Shown piece by piece: positions 32,643 through 36,898 of a DNA stretch of 36,898 bases (positions are counted from its first letter, which is position 1; each line of letters begins with the position of its first letter). Both the position numbers and the translations under genes were made by a program. The notes beneath the pieces were generated by a model. The model worked only from the letters and a program-made list of their open reading frames with translations, was not told the DNA's origin and ran no database searches. The DNA is from a bacterium (GTDB lineage Bacteria; Patescibacteriota; Minisyncoccia; Phycocordibacterales; PALSA-1337): the NCBI GenBank assembly GCA_025355565.1, contig JANXZK010000025.1, positions 1-36,898 of the forward strand, in the 5' to 3' direction.

Positions 32643-33830
32643 TTATTTGGTAATAAAGAAGTAGCCGTAGTTGCTACTTAGGCCAGAGGAATTTTTCACG
32701 CCAAATGAGACGGTGAACTGATTTACGGATGTATTACTGAAGAACATCGACGCGTTTGGCAGATCATTAACGTTAAAAGTTAAGGTTTTGCCGTCTGAAG
32801 AATTCAGGTTTCTGAGGGTGCCGAGTGTCGAATGGATCGTGTTGTTGGAGGTGTCGAGCCTGGTTGCGGTTACCTTGATGACTGCGTTGCGGCTGGCGCT
32901 ATTTGGCGTTACGGAAAGTATTTCCGGCCTGGAATCGGTTGTGGCGCCTATGGTGAACTTGAATGGAGAAGAGGTTTTGGATGAACCACGGCTATTCGTG
33001 ACCCAGAGGTCATAAGTCCCATATGAGATTTCTGGTACAACCAGACGAATGTCGGAACTCGAGATGGAGACGGTCGGAGCGGTCGTTGCCCCTATATGGA
33101 CGATGCTATCAGGATCGAATCCGTACCCCGTGATCGATAGTGTGTCCCCTGGCTTGATCTGCAAGTTTGAAACCCCAAATATTAGGAGATCTCTAGGCGA
33201 AACGGCCATAAAAGCGTTGCGTGCTGAGATGGTGCCGAGAGAGGTTGGTGATGAAATTGGGGCGTATGGTCTTACTGATGGTCTCGTTGCGGTTGTGGTG
33301 GAGGTTGTTGCTGGTTGGTTGTTTCTCGGAACAGTCGTTTGTGGATTCGTTGCTGGATTTGTAGGACTAGTTGACGTCGAAGTGATTGCCGGAACAATCC
33401 GTGGAACGAGATTTGGACTGGTCGACACGGAGACGCCCGGAGTCGTTGATTTTTGAATCGAATTTAATTTAGCTATCGTCAATGGGCCAACAAACCCCGT
33501 GCCTCTAGCCAAACTGGCCGGAACTAGCACGTCTTTGTAGTATTTTTCTTGGAACTTGATGACAGCGACTGCAGTTCTATTGCCAAAATATGTCGTTTCA
33601 TTCCCCGGAGAGCCTACTCCAAAGGTTGCGATCTTCGTGGATGGATCAGAATTTAGTAATTTCTGCAATTGCGAGACATCTAGGCCAGACATTCCTCGTG
33701 ACAGATTTCTGTAAAAAGTATATGACGCCGCCGCATGAGATATTTGCCATTGCGTCAGTAAGAAACCACAAATAATCAGGGTTATTATAGTGACAAAATA
33801 TTGTCTGCTAGATTTAGCATTCGATCTCAC
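32643..33830 (-). CDS. Surface protein with peptidoglycan-binding-like and IPT/TIG-like domains
   Basis: A signal segment (about 11-34) is followed by a PG_binding-like domain (about 38-118) with GMSGLDVSQLQKLLN, FGVGSPGNETTYFG and AVAVIKFQEKYY, ending in GFVGPLTIAKLN. A Pro/Thr/Ser-rich linker (about 120-200) leads to an IPT/TIG-like beta domain (VSNLQIKPGDTLSITGYGFDPDS, then YGTYDLWVTNSRG) and a second similar domain (PEILSVTPNSASRNAVIKVT). The start codon is GTG at 33830 and overlaps the rsmA end by 17 bases; no ATG in frame fits the signal peptide better. It probably holds the apparatus to the wall. Confidence 0.8.
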   Translation of the reverse strand: MRSNAKSSRQYFVTIITLIICGFLLTQWQISHAAASYTFYRNLSRGMSGLDVSQLQKLLNSDPSTKIATFGVGSPGNETTYFGNRTAVAVIKFQEKYYKDVLVPASLARGTGFVGPLTIAKLNSIQKSTTPGVSVSTSPNLVPRIVPAITSTSTSPTNPATNPQTTVPRNNQPATTSTTTATRPSVRPYAPISSPTSLGTISARNAFMAVSPRDLLIFGVSNLQIKPGDTLSITGYGFDPDSIVHIGATTAPTVSISSSDIRLVVPEISYGTYDLWVTNSRGSSKTSSPFKFTIGATTDSRPEILSVTPNSASRNAVIKVTATRLDTSNNTIHSTLGTLRNLNSSDGKTLTFNVNDLPNASMFFSNTSVNQFTVSFGVKNSSGLSSNYGYFFITK

Positions 33831-34704
33831 CTACAGATTGTATCATGAATCTTGAAGCCAGCGATATCCACTGATCTACTGACAGATCTTCTGCTCGAGT
33901 TTTCGGGTCAAAACCTAGATCAACCCAGATCGTGGCGAGTTTTTGTTGGTCGACATGAACACTTTTTTTTGGATCCTTAGTGATACTGACAGATTCCAGG
34001 TTTCTGATCAGGAACTTTCTCTTGTGTGCAAAACCAGCATGTACGATGTCAAAAAAGTCTGATATTTCAACGTTATTTGCGATAAATTTTTTGTTAGATA
34101 TGTCGGTGATGGATAATATGGCTGAGTCAACAGTTGGTGCCGGCGTGAATGCTCCGCGTGGAACCTTCGCTATGAGTTTTGGAGTACCGAAGGCTTTTAC
34201 TGAAATCGATAGAATACTTTCTTTGCCATCATTGTTTCCCTTACTATTCGCAATCGATGTGCCCGAGATGATCCTTTCTGCAACTTCTCTTTGTACCAAC
34301 AAAACCATACGGTTAGGTCTCGGTTCCTGCTCCAAGAATTTCTCCAAAATAGCACCAGTGATGTAATACGGAATATTTGCGACGATGGAGTATCCTCCAT
34401 CGAGAATCGTAAATCGTTCATTGAACGTTTCATCTAGCACATCCCCTTCTATCACATTCAATTGGCCACTATGACTGGCGACTTCGAATTTTGTCTGGAG
34501 CAACCCTATTGCTCTGACATCTTTTTCAATGGCGATGACTTTTACGCCAGTCTCAAGTAAAGCCTCTGTGAGGACCCCAGTTCCTGGACCTATTTCGAGT
34601 ACCATCTCCCCTTTTTGGAGCGAGGCAGTTTCGATGATCTGGTCCAAAACATGTTTTGAGTTCAAGAAATGCTGGCCTAGTGATTTTTTTGCGTATAGCT
34701 CCAT
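33814..34704 (-). CDS. rsmA: 16S rRNA dimethyladenosine transferase RsmA (KsgA)
   Basis: Dimethylates the two adjacent adenines in the 3' terminal loop of 16S rRNA. The start KKSLGQHFLNSKHVLDQII and the SAM-binding motif LEIGPGTGVLTEAL (about 36-49) are clear. The catalytic NIPYYI (Asn near 110) and the C-terminal helical domain KAFGTPKLIAKVPRGAFTPAPTVDSAI are also present. At 296 residues it is full length. It is 21 bases downstream of uvrD and overlaps the next gene by 17 bases, so it is probably the second gene of one long transcript. There is no Shine-Dalgarno sequence before its ATG. Confidence 0.95.
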   Translation of the reverse strand: MELYAKKSLGQHFLNSKHVLDQIIETASLQKGEMVLEIGPGTGVLTEALLETGVKVIAIEKDVRAIGLLQTKFEVASHSGQLNVIEGDVLDETFNERFTILDGGYSIVANIPYYITGAILEKFLEQEPRPNRMVLLVQREVAERIISGTSIANSKGNNDGKESILSISVKAFGTPKLIAKVPRGAFTPAPTVDSAILSITDISNKKFIANNVEISDFFDIVHAGFAHKRKFLIRNLESVSITKDPKKSVHVDQQKLATIWVDLGFDPKTRAEDLSVDQWISLASRFMIQSVGEIEC

Positions 34705-34725
34705 GGTTGTTGATGTTACAGTTAA

Positions 34726-36693
34726 TCAAAAATCGATAAACAACGCCTTAGCACCGCTCGGTTTTGTCGGTTTATAGTCCTCGATCAATCTGGTTTCGAT
34801 ATCGGTGATAAACTCGGACGGGTTACTGATCCGTTGTGCGCCGAAGATCGTTCGGAGGATCGTATAGGATAGGTAGACTTTCTTTCTCGCTCGAGTCAAG
34901 GCCACATAGAACAGCCGTCTCTCCTCTTCCTCTTCTGATTTGCTGATGTCGCCGTCATCCATGTGTTTGAATGGGAACAGATCCTGTTCCATGCCGGCAA
35001 TGAAGACATAGTCGAATTCTAGTCCTTTGGCGGCGTGGACGGTCATCAGTTTGACCGCATCCTCATCTTTCACGAGGTCATCTTGGTCGCTAGCTAGGGC
35101 AGCGTTAGAGAGTAATGACTCTATTCCCTCTTCGGGCGTCAGGTGATCGTATTGCGTCGCGACGGACACGAGCTCACGTATGTTGAGGAGTCTTTCCTCG
35201 TCTTCGGGGTCACCAGTCCTCAATGAATGTTCAATGCCGGACTCTCGGATGACGAACTTCACTGATTCTCCAGGTTTCTTTGTTGTGATCTCGGCCTTGA
35301 TATCATCCAGAAGCTTGTAGAAGTTATCTAATTTGATCTTCATTCCCACAGGCAAGAGATGAGCAGCGTCGGACATGATCTTCGCAATCGTCGCCTTACC
35401 TATACCCCTTGTCGGCACATTGATCACTCGGCCGATATCTGACCAGGAGTCTCTATTCAATGAGGCACGTATATATGAAAGGACGTCTTTGATCTCTTTT
35501 CTCTCGAAGAAACGCACCCCGACGAGCTGGTAAGGGATATTTTTCTTTAGGAATGATTCTTCCAGGACGCGCGATTGGAAATTCGTTCGATACAATACGG
35601 CTATGTTGCGGGGCGAAACGCCTGATGAACCTCCTTGGGATCCACCAGCGATCAGACTCTTTGATATGTCTGCTATCGTCCTCGCCTCGTCTATCTCGGT
35701 GTATGAGACTATGAGAGAGATCTTCTCACCGGTGTCGTTGTCTGTATACAGGGTCTTCTTTTTTCGGAGAGTGTTCTTTTCTATGACATTGTTTGCCGCT
35801 TCAAGGATGTTTTTGGTCGAACGGTAGTTCTTCTCTAGTGTGATGACTGTTGCCTCAGTATAATCCTTCTCAAAGTTTAGGATATTCTCTATCGTCGCAC
35901 CTCTCCAGCTATAGATATTCTGGTCCGCATCTCCAACGACGCAGATATTCCTATGACTTTCGGCCAGAAGTTCGACGATCATGTACTGTATCTTGTTGGT
36001 GTCCTGATATTCGTCGACATGAACATATTTCCATAAGTCCGCATAGTGTTTCTTGACTTGTGGGTACTTGCTGAGTAACAGCGCTGTTTTTGCCAAGAGG
36101 TCGTCGAAGTCGAGAGCCTTTTCTTTCGCCATGATCGCTTCATATTTCTCCCAGATCTGCGCGACAACTTCTTCGGTATAACCTTTTGCGTGATCGAGAT
36201 ACGCGAGCCTGTCTATCGCATCACCTTTCGCTCTGGAGATCATATTGAGCATCACTCCGGCATTGAACTTTTTTGGGTCTACACTGCACTCAGTCATCGC
36301 TTCCTTGATCGCTCGGCGCGAATCTGACCGATCGAATATGGTGAAATGCCTAGTTAGACCCAGTAGTGCCGCATTTTCGCGAATTATATGCACACCCAAC
36401 GCATGAAAAGTGCTTACGAAAGGCTTCTCTGTACCGGAATATGAGTTTGAAATTGGCAGATTTAGCCCTTTGTCCTCCTTGATGAGAGTCAGTACCCTCT
36501 CACGCATCTCTTTGGCGGCCTTATTGGTAAAAGTTATAGCTAAAATAGAATGAGGAGTTGCACCGCTCTTTATGAGGTGCAGTATCCTATGGGTGATGAC
36601 ACGTGTCTTCCCAGAGCCGGCGCCGGCGATGATGAGGACTGGTCCATCCGTAGTCTCCACTGCTCTCTGTTGGGCGTCGTTTAGTGATGTCAT
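34726..36693 (-). CDS. UvrD/PcrA-type superfamily 1 DNA helicase
   Basis: 3'-5' helicase for repair and for clearing replication blocks. Walker A AGAGSGKT is at residues 23-30. Motif II is VDEYQDTN, motif III GDADQNIYSWRGA, motif IV LEKNYRSTKNI, motif V TVHAAKGLEFDYVF, and motif VI VALTRARKKV. At 655 residues it is about 70 shorter than E. coli UvrD at the C-terminus, where the accessory interaction region lies. It is the first gene of the minus-strand run and has a good promoter upstream with leaderless spacing. UvrD, PcrA and Rep cannot be separated from sequence alone. Confidence 0.93.
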   Translation of the reverse strand: MTSLNDAQQRAVETTDGPVLIIAGAGSGKTRVITHRILHLIKSGATPHSILAITFTNKAAKEMRERVLTLIKEDKGLNLPISNSYSGTEKPFVSTFHALGVHIIRENAALLGLTRHFTIFDRSDSRRAIKEAMTECSVDPKKFNAGVMLNMISRAKGDAIDRLAYLDHAKGYTEEVVAQIWEKYEAIMAKEKALDFDDLLAKTALLLSKYPQVKKHYADLWKYVHVDEYQDTNKIQYMIVELLAESHRNICVVGDADQNIYSWRGATIENILNFEKDYTEATVITLEKNYRSTKNILEAANNVIEKNTLRKKKTLYTDNDTGEKISLIVSYTEIDEARTIADISKSLIAGGSQGGSSGVSPRNIAVLYRTNFQSRVLEESFLKKNIPYQLVGVRFFERKEIKDVLSYIRASLNRDSWSDIGRVINVPTRGIGKATIAKIMSDAAHLLPVGMKIKLDNFYKLLDDIKAEITTKKPGESVKFVIRESGIEHSLRTGDPEDEERLLNIRELVSVATQYDHLTPEEGIESLLSNAALASDQDDLVKDEDAVKLMTVHAAKGLEFDYVFIAGMEQDLFPFKHMDDGDISKSEEEEERRLFYVALTRARKKVYLSYTILRTIFGAQRISNPSEFITDIETRLIEDYKPTKPSGAKALFIDF

Positions 36694-36699
36694 GAGGAC

Positions 36700-36727
36700 A
36701 GTTTACAGTGCAATGTGTAAAGTTCAA
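36700..36727 (-). promoter_or_regulatory. Promoter of uvrD and the secretion cluster, leaderless spacing
   Basis: On the minus strand TTGAAC (36722-36727), a 16-base spacer and TAAACT (36700-36705) are followed by six bases and the ATG at 36693. This is the first promoter of the 15-gene run. Confidence 0.55.
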
Positions 36728-36750
36728 AGCTTTTTACCCCCCCCACACAC

Positions 36751-36898
36751 ACCTGCCCCCCTCACTCCCTCGCAATCTGCTAGCAATCTCTCGGCATTTT
36801 CTCAAAGTATTCGCTCCTCTCCTTCGCCACTGTACTCATCATTACTGTGGAATACTGAGAAAAGCTACGGAGGAGCAGGCAAGGATTCACTCATCATG
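36751..36898. repeat. Partial palindromic element R3, split core, cut by the window end
   Basis: Bases 36751-36817 match the reverse complement of R2 at 7438-7503 closely. The R2-like sequence then breaks: 36818-36880 is a 63-base insertion, and the remaining core (AAGGATTCACTCATC) resumes at 36881. The insertion recreates an inverted match: GCATTTTCTCAAAGTATTC at 36794-36812 against GAATACTGAGAAAAGC at 36850-36865. The rest of the element lies beyond the window. A C8 homopolymer is just outside at 36737-36744. Confidence 0.75.

Noticed and set aside
1-36898. CRISPR array
   Set aside because: No direct repeats with regular spacers were found; the repeated sequences here are inverted, and the tandem units at 30925-31010 encode glycine repeats.

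Overview
The window looks like a chromosomal segment of a Candidate Phyla Radiation (Patescibacteria) bacterium, most likely of the Parcubacteria/Paceibacteria branch. This is an inference from gene content. Housekeeping genes are compact or reduced: a 229-residue HolA-like delta subunit, a YebC with most of its middle missing, and a DNA polymerase I without a 3'-5' exonuclease. A VirB4/PrgI/VirB6-like locus sits beside peptidoglycan-binding and Ig-like surface proteins, as is common in that group. There is no sign of phage, transposase, CRISPR array or resistance cassette.

Layout. Positions 1-7.3 kb hold a cell-wall amidase, mutM, a SpoU-family RNA methylase, a coiled-coil protein, tRNA-Lys(UUU), a holA-like gene, polA and tsaE. 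Positions 7.5-15.1 kb hold a pilB/gspE-type ATPase, an apparent unassigned structured RNA, ruvB, a small membrane protein, yebC-ruvC, a small acidic protein and a class A penicillin-binding protein. Positions 15.2-19.7 kb are the classical origin region: a small DUF721/DciA-like gene, dnaN and dnaA on the minus strand, then an AT-rich intergenic region, then rpmH, rnpA and yidC on the plus strand. Positions 19.7-36.7 kb are a run of 15 minus-strand genes. It starts with uvrD/pcrA and rsmA and continues into a stripped-down type IV secretion-like machine: secreted proteins, a VirB6/TrbL-like channel, PrgI, a separate TraC N-domain protein, VirB4, a two-TM pilin-like protein and more secreted proteins. 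VirB8, VirB9, VirB10, VirB11, VirD4 and a relaxase are not seen.

Three things stand out beyond the genes. (1) At about a dozen genes a good -10 hexamer ends exactly 6 or 7 bases before the ATG, and Shine-Dalgarno sequences are almost absent. This predicts widespread leaderless transcription, including starts inside the secretion locus. (2) Intergenic regions carry long imperfect palindromes of about 100-180 bp. Three of them share a 38-base core, while two of those have arms that differ in sequence yet remain self-complementary. (3) The 364-base gap before ruvB contains a set of nested complementary segments that looks like a structured RNA.

The genes fit together as replication initiation and repair (dnaA, dnaN, polA, holA, ruvB, ruvC, mutM, uvrD), wall building and remodelling (PBP1A, amidase), membrane insertion (yidC), and an envelope-spanning apparatus powered by VirB4, with a pilB ATPase for a separate type IV pilus whose other parts lie outside the window. 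Everything here is read by eye; no alignment or database search was run.
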